35,457 nt of DNA. Origin: an uncultured Bacteroidales bacterium (GTDB lineage Bacteria; Bacteroidota; Bacteroidia; Bacteroidales; UBA932). The notes beneath the pieces were generated by a model. The model was not told where the DNA came from. It saw only the letters and a list, made by a program, of their open reading frames with translations, and ran no database searches. This document shows, one piece after another, positions 7,586 to 15,413 of the stretch. Numbering within the stretch: the stretch's first letter is position 1; every line of letters begins with the position of its first letter. Where the stretch lies: NCBI GenBank assembly GCA_905235445.1, contig CAJOLJ010000021.1:1-35457 (forward strand). The letters run 5' to 3'. Made by a program: the position numbers and the translations under genes.

Positions 7586-8623
7586 ATGAATGACACCCTA
7601 TCACAACTGCTGGAGGAAAAGACTCTCGGAGACGAGGGGCTTTCACTGCTGCTGGAAAGTGGTGATGGGGCCCTTGTAGAGGATCTTCACCGCACCGCCA
7701 GGGAAGTCGCAGTGGAGAACTTCGGGAATGAAGTATACCTGCGTGGACTCATTGAGTGGAGCAACATCTGTCGTAACGACTGCCTGTACTGCGGTATCCG
7801 GAAAAGCAACACCCTCATTTCCAGGTACTCTCTTAGCAAAGAGGAAATCCTGGAGGCCTGCGGGGAGGTTTGGGACTGTGGCATCCGGACTTTCGTCCTG
7901 CAGGGCGGGGAGAATCCCTCCTCCGCCCTCCGTCTGGCTGATACCGTAGCGGAAATCCATGCCTCCTGGCCCGGTGCGGCAATCACCCTGTCCCTTGGTG
8001 AATTGCCTTTCGAGACCTATAGGCTGCTAAGGGAAAAGGGAGCCGACAGGTACCTCCTGCGCCATGAGAGCGCTTCCCCCTCCCATTACGGGATGCTTCA
8101 TCCTGAAGGGATGACTCTTTCGACACGCATCCGCTGCCTCAAGGCTCTCAAGGAACTGGGGTTCCAGACAGGGATGGGCATGATGGTGGGAAGCCCGTAC
8201 CAGAGTACGGACAACCTTATTGAAGATATACGCCTGATGGAGGCCCTTCGCCCCGAAATGATAGGAATCGGTCCTTTCGTACCGAGCGGCGGGACCCCCC
8301 TGGAGAGCTTTCCCCAGGGAAGTGCCGACACCACCCTTCGCCTGTACTCCATCCTGAGGATTATGTTCCCACGAGCGCTCATACCTTCCACCACCGCCCT
8401 TGGCGTCATCCTTCCCCATGGCACCGAGGAGGGCATCCTTGCCGGTGCCAATGTGGTCATGCCATCTTTCACTCCCACCCTTCACAGCCCTCAGTACTCC
8501 CTTTACGACGGGAAGAACCGACCCTCTTCCGTGAGGGGAGCGCAGCAAGTAAGCAACCTGAAAAAAGACCTCTCCGCCATCGGTTACCGCTGCCCGGAGT
8601 CCCGCGGAGATTACAAAGAATAA
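7586..8623 (+). CDS. hydE: [FeFe]-hydrogenase maturase HydE (radical SAM)
   Basis: HydE is one of three enzymes that build the 2Fe subcluster of the H-cluster. It is a radical SAM protein acting on an organometallic Fe-cysteine precursor delivered by HydG. The 345-residue product has the SAM-cluster motif C62-x3-C66-x2-C69 (in CRNDCLYCG) within a TIM-barrel domain typical of the BioB/HydE/PylB group, and the family's usual length. Codons in frame reach back to a TTG at 7577, but that lies inside the -7 element, so the ATG at 7586 is the start. It leads hydE-hydG-hydF with gaps of 7 and 3 bases, almost certainly one operon. Confidence 0.95.
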   Translation: MNDTLSQLLEEKTLGDEGLSLLLESGDGALVEDLHRTAREVAVENFGNEVYLRGLIEWSNICRNDCLYCGIRKSNTLISRYSLSKEEILEACGEVWDCGIRTFVLQGGENPSSALRLADTVAEIHASWPGAAITLSLGELPFETYRLLREKGADRYLLRHESASPSHYGMLHPEGMTLSTRIRCLKALKELGFQTGMGMMVGSPYQSTDNLIEDIRLMEALRPEMIGIGPFVPSGGTPLESFPQGSADTTLRLYSILRIMFPRALIPSTTALGVILPHGTEEGILAGANVVMPSFTPTLHSPQYSLYDGKNRPSSVRGAQQVSNLKKDLSAIGYRCPESRGDYKE

Positions 8624-8630
8624 TAGCCCC

Positions 8631-10046
8631 ATGTATAACCCACTGTCCCCCCACGCCTGCGAATTCATAGACAACGGCGAAGTGCTGGAAAGCCTGGAAG
8701 AGGCTTCCCGTGAAAGCACTAACCCCCAAAGGGTGAAAGCCATCCTCGAGAAGGGAGCCCTCAGAAAGGGCCTCACCCATCGGGAGGCCGCAATACTGCT
8801 GGAGTGCAAGGACCCCCGGCTGGAAGAGCGGATGTACTCCCTGGCCCGGGAAATCAAAATGCATTTCTACGGGAACCGGATCGTGCTTTTCGCCCCGCTG
8901 TACCTGTCCAACTACTGCATCAACGGATGTGTCTATTGCCCCTATCATGCAAAGAACAGGACCATTCCCCGCAAGAAACTCTCCCAGCAGGAAATCGAGG
9001 AGGAGGTCCGCGCCCTCATCCGCTCCGGGCACAAGCGCCTTGCCCTTGAGGCGGGCGAGGACCCCAGGAACAACCCCCTGGATTACATCCTGGAATCCAT
9101 CAAGACCATCTACTCCGTCAGGGAAGGGGGCAATTCCATCCGGAGGGTGAATGTGAACATCGCAGCCACTGACGTTCAGTCCTACCGCAAACTCAGGGCG
9201 GCTGGCATCGGCACATATATCCTCTTCCAGGAGACATATGACATGCAGCGTTACCGCCTTCTGCATCCCACCGGGCCCAAGAGCAATTACGAGTGGCACA
9301 CCGAGGCCATGGACCGGGCTCAGGAAGGCGGCTGCGACGATGTCGGGATCGGTGTCCTGTTCGGACTTGGCGGTTACCGTTACGAACTGGTTTCCCTGCT
9401 CATGCATGCAGAGCACCTGGAGGCCCGCTTCGGTGTGGGTCCCCATACGATAAGCGTCCCCCGCATATGCCCCGCCGACGATATCGACACCGGGGATTTC
9501 CCCGATGCCCTTCCGGATGACATTTTCCGCAAACTGGTCGCAGTCCTTCGCATCGCCGTGCCGTACACGGGGATGATCATATCCACCAGGGAGAGCGTAC
9601 GGATGAGGGAACAGCTGCTTGACGTAGGCATCTCCCAGATAAGCGGAGGGTCGCGAACCAGTGTCGGCGGGTACACCACTGCTGAGCGCCACAACGAGAC
9701 TGCCCAGTTCGACGTCGCCGACACCAGGCCCCTGGACGAGGTCGTCGGATGGCTCCTTGACAACAGGCACATCCCCAGTTTCTGCACAGCCTGCTACCGG
9801 GAGGGCCGCACCGGAGACCGTTTCATGTCGCTGTGCAAGAGCGGCAAGATCAGTCTGTGCTGCACCCCGAACGCACTTATGACACTCAAGGAATATCTCA
9901 TGGACTACGCATCCGGCGACACCCTCACCAAAGGCAATGCCCTCATCCTGGAGTGCCTTCATGACATTCCCGAGGGAAGGGTCAGGGACTTGACCGTAAA
10001 GAGGCTCTCGGAGATCGAGAGGGGAAGCAGGGACTTCAGGTTTTAG
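8631..10046 (+). CDS. hydG: [FeFe]-hydrogenase maturase HydG (tyrosine lyase)
   Basis: HydG is a radical SAM tyrosine lyase that splits tyrosine into p-cresol plus the CO and CN- ligands of the H-cluster, assembling an Fe(CO)2(CN)Cys synthon. The 471 residues contain the SAM-cluster cysteines C96-x3-C100-x2-C103 (NYCINGCVYC). The C-terminal auxiliary cluster motif C385-x2-C388-x22-C411 is the signature that separates HydG from ThiH. The conserved stretch CTACYREGRTG follows the family closely. It lies 7 bases after hydE and 3 bases before hydF. A 497-codon open frame on the opposite strand is a shadow of this gene's GC-rich codon use. Confidence 0.96.
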   Translation: MYNPLSPHACEFIDNGEVLESLEEASRESTNPQRVKAILEKGALRKGLTHREAAILLECKDPRLEERMYSLAREIKMHFYGNRIVLFAPLYLSNYCINGCVYCPYHAKNRTIPRKKLSQQEIEEEVRALIRSGHKRLALEAGEDPRNNPLDYILESIKTIYSVREGGNSIRRVNVNIAATDVQSYRKLRAAGIGTYILFQETYDMQRYRLLHPTGPKSNYEWHTEAMDRAQEGGCDDVGIGVLFGLGGYRYELVSLLMHAEHLEARFGVGPHTISVPRICPADDIDTGDFPDALPDDIFRKLVAVLRIAVPYTGMIISTRESVRMREQLLDVGISQISGGSRTSVGGYTTAERHNETAQFDVADTRPLDEVVGWLLDNRHIPSFCTACYREGRTGDRFMSLCKSGKISLCCTPNALMTLKEYLMDYASGDTLTKGNALILECLHDIPEGRVRDLTVKRLSEIERGSRDFRF

Positions 10047-10049
10047 GAA

Positions 10050-11105
10050 ATGGAACGGTTGCAGATCAGTTTTTTCGGTCCCGTCAATTCCGGGAAATCC
10101 ACCCTTGTCAATGAAATCTGCGGACAGGAGGTATCACTTGTGAGCGATGTCCCGGGAACCACGACGGACCCTGTCAGGAAGAGAGTCGAGCTTCCCCACG
10201 GCATCGGGCCCGCAGTCCTTGTCGATACCGCAGGACTGGACGACGGGAGTTTGCTGGGGCCCCAAAGGCGCCGCATGACACAGGGAGTCATCGATTCCAC
10301 GGACATAGCGGTAGTCCTCGGGGATGGTGAGGCGGTAGACTCCCTTATTGAAACCCTCCGTCTCTCCTCCATCCCCATCGTCCGCTATCACAAGGGAGAG
10401 AGCGTAGATTCGCTCCTTGTGAGGATAGCATCCTCCCTCCCCCGATGCGGGGAACGCTTTCTTACCGGAGACCTCGTGAAGGCCGGGCAGAGAGTAATCC
10501 TTGTCATGCCCCAGGACAGCGAGGCCCCCAAGGGCAGGCTGATCCTCCCCCAGGTGCAGGTGATCCGGGAGCTCCTGGACCGGGGCTGCATCCCCGTCTG
10601 CTGCACACCCGAGACACTTGCGGAGACCCTGAGCATCAAAGCGTCCCTCGTCATAACGGACTCACAGGTCTTCAAGGAAGTGGACCGGACAGTCCCGAAA
10701 GATATTCCCCTCACCTCCTTTTCCATACTCCTTGCCGGTGCCAAAGGCGACCTGAAGGTATTCGTGGAAGGGTCGCAGGCGATAGAGAACCTTCGGGACG
10801 GGGACAGGGTCCTCATTGCCGAGGCCTGCACCCATGTCCCGGACACGGAGGACATAGGGAGGGTGAAAATACCAGCCCTCCTGAGAAAAAGGGCCGCCGT
10901 CCATGTGGACATCTGCGCCGGGAATGACTTTCCCGAAGACCTCTCCCCATACAGTCTCATCATTCACTGCGGCGGCTGCGTAGCCTCCTCGACACTCCTT
11001 CGCTCCCGTACGGGAAAGGCACTCCACCAGGGAGTGCCGATAACAAACTACGGAATCGCCATTGCGAGGTTGCAAGGCATACTGGGGAGAGTCTCCCTGC
11101 CTTAA
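10050..11105 (+). CDS. hydF: [FeFe]-hydrogenase maturation GTPase HydF
   Basis: HydF is the scaffold that receives the 2Fe precursor and hands it to apo-HydA. The 351-residue protein has an N-terminal G domain with P-loop GPVNSGKS (10-17), switch TTTDP (37-41) and DTAG (59-62). The C-terminal Fe-S site C260-x-H262 ... H306-C307-x2-C310 is intact (ACTH and HCGGC). Two oddities: the G4 specificity motif, normally NKxD, reads HKGE around 114-117, and the protein is shorter than the roughly 400 residues I expect. The spacing between the CxH and HCxxC parts is 43 residues, a little below the usual range I recall. Its stop overlaps the stop of the converging NuoE-like gene by 4 bases. Confidence 0.93.
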   Translation: MERLQISFFGPVNSGKSTLVNEICGQEVSLVSDVPGTTTDPVRKRVELPHGIGPAVLVDTAGLDDGSLLGPQRRRMTQGVIDSTDIAVVLGDGEAVDSLIETLRLSSIPIVRYHKGESVDSLLVRIASSLPRCGERFLTGDLVKAGQRVILVMPQDSEAPKGRLILPQVQVIRELLDRGCIPVCCTPETLAETLSIKASLVITDSQVFKEVDRTVPKDIPLTSFSILLAGAKGDLKVFVEGSQAIENLRDGDRVLIAEACTHVPDTEDIGRVKIPALLRKRAAVHVDICAGNDFPEDLSPYSLIIHCGGCVASSTLLRSRTGKALHQGVPITNYGIAIARLQGILGRVSLP

Positions 11106-11581
11106 TCCTCGAACTCGCTCACGATTTTCTTGATGTCGGAAGGATTGAGCCTGCCGTACACCTTCTCCCCTATGGTTGCGACGGGGGCAAGTCCGCATGC
11201 TCCCACACAGCGAAGGCAGTCCAGGGAGAACTTCCCGTCGGGGGTCGTCTCACCGACTTCGATGCCAAGTACCCGCTTGAACTCTTCCAGAACCTTGTCC
11301 GACCCTCGGACGTAGCATGCCGTCCCCAGGCAGACCGAGACCGGATTCCTGCCCTTTGGCGTCATCGAGAAGAATGAATAGAAGGTCACGACACCGTATA
11401 CCTTGGATGGCGGGACGCCCAGTTTCCGGGCAATGACCCTTTGCACTTCCACGGGCAGGTAGCCCAATTTGTTCTGGCAGGCATGGAGGATGGATATCAT
11501 CTCGCCCGGGTCACAATTGAAACTGTCGCATATGGCCTCCACTTCATGGAGGGCCTCGCATGATATCTTGATTTCACTCAT
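11102..11581 (-). CDS. hydC: NuoE-like [2Fe-2S] subunit of NAD-linked [FeFe]-hydrogenase
   Basis: This 159-residue soluble protein has the thioredoxin-like fold of NuoE/HndA, here the small electron-transfer subunit of a trimeric hydrogenase. The helical N-terminal part includes the family segment around YLPVEVQRVIARKL (41-54). The [2Fe-2S] ligands are C84-x4-C89 (CLGTAC) and C125-x3-C129 (CVGAC). It is the last gene of the minus-strand set, 12 bases after hydA, and its stop overlaps that of hydF (TTAA at 11102-11105). The symbol hydC follows Thermotoga naming; hndA is the Desulfovibrio equivalent. Complex I NuoE is unlikely because both neighbours are hydrogenase subunits. Confidence 0.93.
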   Translation of the reverse strand: MSEIKISCEALHEVEAICDSFNCDPGEMISILHACQNKLGYLPVEVQRVIARKLGVPPSKVYGVVTFYSFFSMTPKGRNPVSVCLGTACYVRGSDKVLEEFKRVLGIEVGETTPDGKFSLDCLRCVGACGLAPVATIGEKVYGRLNPSDIKKIVSEFED

Positions 11582-11593
11582 GGTTCTCAGAGT

Positions 11594-13354
11594 CTACTTG
11601 ATGGTTTTGTCGAAATAATGTGTGTGCAGGAGCTTTTCTGACAATTCTCCCAGGGGCTCCCCCAGGAACTCCCGGTACAGGGTCTGGATATCCGGATTGT
11701 CGTGGCTCTTGCGGATGGGCTTTCCCTCATCCTCACGGTAGATGGCAGCGGTCCTTGCCCTGAGGACCTCCACGTTCCCGTGATGGTAAGGTTGTCCGGC
11801 TCCGCCGATGCATCCACCGGGGCATGCCATCACCTCCACGACATGGTAATCCAGCTTGCCTGAGCGGAGGGCATCCATCAGTATCCTGGCATTGCCCAGG
11901 GTATGGGCCACACAGACTTTCAGGGGGAAGCCGTCCAGGTCTATGGTCGCCTCCTTTATGCCTTCAAGGCCACGGACAGAGGTGAACTCCAGACGGGGGA
12001 GGGTCTTTCCCGTATACACCTCATATACGGTACGCAGGGCAGCCTCCATCACGCCTCCCGTCGCACCGAATATGGCGCCCGCACCGGAAGACTCGCCAAG
12101 GGGTGAATCGAAATCCCCTTCCGGCAGGGAGCGGAAATCAATGTTGGAACGCTTGATGAGCCTTGCGAGTTCCCTGGTGGAGATGGAATAATCGACGTCG
12201 GGATTTCCGTCGACAGAGAATTCCTCCCTGCCGCATTCGTACTTCTTGGCAAGGCAGGGCATCACTGATACGACGACCAGCTTTTCCCTGGGGATACCCA
12301 TCTTCCGTGCCCAGTAAGTCTTGGCAATGGCCCCGAACATCTGGGCCGGGGACTTGGCTGAGGAAGGATAGGACAGGAGGTCGGGGTAGTTATGCTCGTA
12401 GAAATTGACCCATGCGGGACAACAGGACGTCATGATGGGAAGTTTCACGTTCCCCTCCCCGGAGAGGAACGCCCTTAGGCGCTGGAGTATCTCCGCACCC
12501 TCTTCCATGATGGTCAGGTCCGCCGCGAAGTCCGTATCGAAGACATAGTCGAACCCGAGGTAACGAAGAGCGGTTGCCATCTTCCCGGTGACGATGGTCC
12601 CGGGCGGGAGACCGAACTCCTCGCCGAGGGCGACCCTAACCGCAGGGGCGGGCTGCACTACAACCACCTTGTCAGGATTGCAGAGGTCATCCAGGAGACG
12701 GTCCGTATTGTCCCTTTCGGTAAGGGCCCCGGTAGGGCAGACGGCAACGCACTGACCGCAGTAGGTGCAGTCCGTATCCTTGAACATCCTGTCGAATGTC
12801 GGGGCGATGGTGGTATCGAAACCGCGTCTGACGGCCCCGAGGACCCCGACGCCCTGGACTTCATTGCAAACCGTCTCGCACCTGCGGCACAGGATGCACT
12901 TGTCCATGTTGCGGTTTATCGCCACAGTCACCTCTTTCTTGCGGCTGGACTGTTCGCCCTTGTAGGGCATCTGTCGGATATTGAATCGGGTCACAAGCTT
13001 CTGGAGCTCGCAGTCCGAGCATTTGGGACAAGTGAGGCAGTCATTGGGATGGTCGGAGAGAATGAGTTCCGCCACTGTCTTGCGGGCACGGATGACACGG
13101 GCGGAATTGGTCTTGACCACCATGCCTTCAGTGACAGTGGTTGCGCATGAAGGGGCGAGGTTTCGACGTCCCTCGACTTCCACAACACACACGCGACATG
13201 CCGCCGGGGTATTCTTGACGCAAGTCCCCTTCAAGTCAATATGACAGAGTGCCGGGATGGATATGCCTATGGATGCGGCAGCATCCATGATGGTCGTTCC
13301 CTTTTCCACGCTCACTGCGTGATTGTCTATAGTCAAGTTGATCATGGCTTCCAT
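11594..13354 (-). CDS. hydA: [FeFe]-hydrogenase catalytic subunit HydA
   Basis: This 586-residue subunit makes or oxidises H2 at the H-cluster. In order it has a [2Fe-2S] ferredoxin domain (C37, C53, C56, C70) and a His-ligated [4Fe-4S] site (H102, C106, C109, C115). Two [4Fe-4S] clusters follow (C153/156/159/163 and C196/199/202/206). The H-cluster motifs are TSCCPAW (309-315, with the proton-relay Cys311), MPCLAKKYE (365-373) and CPGGCIGGAGQP (511-522), where most homologues have GGGGQP. The C-terminus is the small-subunit-like domain. This architecture fits group A enzymes partnered with NuoE/NuoF subunits. Open frame extends upstream to 13564 inside hydB, but those residues match nothing; Met at 13354 (or 13345) is the start, 5 bases after hydB. 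Confidence 0.96.
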   Translation of the reverse strand: MEAMINLTIDNHAVSVEKGTTIMDAAASIGISIPALCHIDLKGTCVKNTPAACRVCVVEVEGRRNLAPSCATTVTEGMVVKTNSARVIRARKTVAELILSDHPNDCLTCPKCSDCELQKLVTRFNIRQMPYKGEQSSRKKEVTVAINRNMDKCILCRRCETVCNEVQGVGVLGAVRRGFDTTIAPTFDRMFKDTDCTYCGQCVAVCPTGALTERDNTDRLLDDLCNPDKVVVVQPAPAVRVALGEEFGLPPGTIVTGKMATALRYLGFDYVFDTDFAADLTIMEEGAEILQRLRAFLSGEGNVKLPIMTSCCPAWVNFYEHNYPDLLSYPSSAKSPAQMFGAIAKTYWARKMGIPREKLVVVSVMPCLAKKYECGREEFSVDGNPDVDYSISTRELARLIKRSNIDFRSLPEGDFDSPLGESSGAGAIFGATGGVMEAALRTVYEVYTGKTLPRLEFTSVRGLEGIKEATIDLDGFPLKVCVAHTLGNARILMDALRSGKLDYHVVEVMACPGGCIGGAGQPYHHGNVEVLRARTAAIYREDEGKPIRKSHDNPDIQTLYREFLGEPLGELSEKLLHTHYFDKTIK

Positions 13355-13359
13355 GGTGT

Positions 13360-15264
13360 TTAGATGACGGTGATGGCGCCGAACTTGCAACGGGACAGGC
13401 ACATGCCGCACCGGATGCATTTCTCGGGATTGATGACGAAAGGCTTGCGTGTCTCGCCCGCTATTGCCTCCGCTGGGCAGTTCTTCGCACAAAGGCTGCA
13501 GCCCTTGCACTTGTCGGGGTTGATAGTATAGGTAAGGAGAGCCTTGCACTTGTGGGAGCGACAAACGTGGTCACGGACGTGCTCCTCGTACTCCTCCCTG
13601 AAATTGGCCAAAGTGGACAGGACGGGATTGGGAGAAGTCTGGCCAAGGCCGCAAAGGGCCGTATCCTTGATTACCTTGGCGAGATTCTCCAGTGTGTCTA
13701 TATCCGAGTCCTTCCCCCGTCCGTCGGTTATGCGCTGGAGGATTTCCAGCATGCGCTTGTTGCCGATGCGGCACGGGACGCACTTGCCGCAGGACTCGCC
13801 CACGGTAAACTCCAGGAAGAACTTCGCCACGGACACCATGCAGTCGTCCTCATCCATCACGATCATTCCTCCGGAACCCATCATCGACCCGGCAGCAGTG
13901 AGGCTTTCGTAATCGATGGGAATGTCAAGATGCTTCTCGGTGAGGCAGCCCCCGGACGGGCCTCCGGTCTGGACAGCCTTGAACTTCTTGCCGTTTTTCA
14001 CTCCGCCGCCGATGTCGTAGATTATCTCCCTCAGAGTCGTTCCCATCGGAACCTCTATGAGCCCGACATTGTTGATTTTGCCTGCAAGGGCGAACACTTT
14101 CGTCCCCTTTGATTTCTCCGTCCCGATGGAGGAGAACCACTGGGGGCCCTTTGTCAGGATCACGGGGACATTGGCAAGAGTCTCGACATTGTTCACGTTG
14201 GTGGGACGTCCCATATAGCCTGCCTCGGCAGGGAACGGGGGTTTCAGCGTGGGTTCACCCCTCTTGCCTTCCATGGAATGGATAAGCGCGGTCTCCTCCC
14301 CGCATACGAACGCACCGGCGCCGTACCGGATCTGGATGTCGAACCCGAATCCCGAACCGAGAATGTCTTCTCCCAGCAGCCCGTATTCCCTGGCCTGGCT
14401 TATCGCGACCTGGAGACGGTGGACCGCCAGGGGATACTCGGCCCTTATGTATATCAGGCCGTGGTGCGCATTGATACAGTAACCGCAGATTATCATCGCC
14501 TCGATGACGGAGTTGGGATCCCCCTCCATGATGGAACGGTCCATGAATGCTCCGGGGTCGCCCTCATCGGCATTGCAGACGACGTACTTGTCGGGGGCAT
14601 CGAACTTGCGGGCGATTTCCCACTTCACTCCTGTCGGGAAACCTGCGCCGCCCCTTCCCCTCAGCCCGGAGGCCTTGATATCCGCCAGGACATCGGCACT
14701 GTCCCGGCGAAGGCTCTCGCTGACGGCCCTGTAACCGTCCCGGGCGATGTATTCAAGGATATTCTCCGGATCGATGAACCCGCAATTTCGCAGGGCTATC
14801 CTCTGTTGCTTCCGGTAGAAGTCCATGTGTTTGGAATCGCTGATGTGGAGTCCCGTGGAGGGGTCCCGGTACAGGAGGCGTTCCACCTTATTGCCGCCAA
14901 TGATGTGGGAGGTCACGATTTCCTCCACGTCATCCGGGCGGACTGAGGTGTAGAATGTACTGTCGGGGATAATCTTGACGATGGGGCCTTTCTCGCAGAA
15001 TCCGAAACAACCCGGTACGATGACATCCACCTTGTCGGCAATGCCGTGACTGAGCAGGGATGAGTGGAAATTCTCGACAATCCTGGCGCTTTCGGAGGCC
15101 TTGCAGCCCGTACCTCCACAGCACAGGACCTGCAGGTGCGGGGTTCCCTTATCCAACCCGCAGGCTTCAGCCGCAGGGATACGGTCCCCCTCCTCACGGA
15201 CGGCAAGAGCCTCGATGGCTGACCGTCTGATGCCTTCTAGGGCATCGGCAGAGGTGATTTTCAT
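13360..15264 (-). CDS. hydB: NuoF-like NADH/FMN subunit of [FeFe]-hydrogenase
   Basis: This 634-residue flavoprotein binds NAD(H) and FMN, the site where electrons are split or merged in bifurcating hydrogenases. An N-terminal thioredoxin-like [2Fe-2S] domain (C49-x4-C54, C86-x3-C90) precedes the NuoF domain with GLRGRGGAGFPTG (200-212) and CNADEGDPGAF. An SLBB segment and the [4Fe-4S] motif ESCGKCVPCR follow. The C-terminus adds two ferredoxin-type [4Fe-4S] clusters (CKGCSLCAKNC and CIRCGMCLSRC). The extra N- and C-terminal clusters are the hallmark of HydB/HndC rather than complex I NuoF. It is first in the minus-strand order B-A-C. A likely promoter (TAACTTTC) sits about 30 bases upstream. 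Confidence 0.95.
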   Translation of the reverse strand: MKITSADALEGIRRSAIEALAVREEGDRIPAAEACGLDKGTPHLQVLCCGGTGCKASESARIVENFHSSLLSHGIADKVDVIVPGCFGFCEKGPIVKIIPDSTFYTSVRPDDVEEIVTSHIIGGNKVERLLYRDPSTGLHISDSKHMDFYRKQQRIALRNCGFIDPENILEYIARDGYRAVSESLRRDSADVLADIKASGLRGRGGAGFPTGVKWEIARKFDAPDKYVVCNADEGDPGAFMDRSIMEGDPNSVIEAMIICGYCINAHHGLIYIRAEYPLAVHRLQVAISQAREYGLLGEDILGSGFGFDIQIRYGAGAFVCGEETALIHSMEGKRGEPTLKPPFPAEAGYMGRPTNVNNVETLANVPVILTKGPQWFSSIGTEKSKGTKVFALAGKINNVGLIEVPMGTTLREIIYDIGGGVKNGKKFKAVQTGGPSGGCLTEKHLDIPIDYESLTAAGSMMGSGGMIVMDEDDCMVSVAKFFLEFTVGESCGKCVPCRIGNKRMLEILQRITDGRGKDSDIDTLENLAKVIKDTALCGLGQTSPNPVLSTLANFREEYEEHVRDHVCRSHKCKALLTYTINPDKCKGCSLCAKNCPAEAIAGETRKPFVINPEKCIRCGMCLSRCKFGAITVI

Positions 15265-15294
15265 AGGGTGCTACTAATTATGGTGTTTGTGGTC

Positions 15295-15302
15295 GAAAGT
15301 TA
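15295..15302 (-). promoter_or_regulatory. Possible -7 element of the hydBAC operon
   Basis: GAAAGTTA on the plus strand reads TAACTTTC on the minus strand, 7 of 8 to TAnnTTTG. It would start transcription near 15289, about 25 bases before hydB. Confidence 0.45.
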
Positions 15303-15334
15303 AGGCCTTTTTTCCTAAAGACAATGCTTTTGCC

Positions 15335-15367
15335 AAAAAAGCGGACAACCCGGGAGGGGTTATCCGC
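15335..15367 (-). terminator. Terminator of the beta-helix gene
   Basis: GCGGACAACCC (15341-15351) pairs with GGGTTATCCGC (15357-15367) with one mismatch. On the minus strand the stem is followed by six T's (15340-15335). It also has an A-run on the other side (15368-15373), so it is a nearly symmetric hairpin. It separates the beta-helix gene from hydB downstream. Confidence 0.8.
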
Positions 15368-15413
15368 AAAAAAGAGCAGTCCTGCGGGTGGCAGGGCATT
15401 ATTCGCTTGTAGC

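Noticed and set aside
8469..9962. A 497-codon open frame on the minus strand opposite hydE-hydG
   Set aside because: It lies entirely antisense to well-recognised HydG, has no domain or signal, and long antisense frames are expected from this GC-rich codon usage.
13355..13564. N-terminal extension of HydA by 70 residues
   Set aside because: The extra residues overlap the end of hydB in another frame and match nothing; the ferredoxin domain begins right after the Met at 13354/13345.
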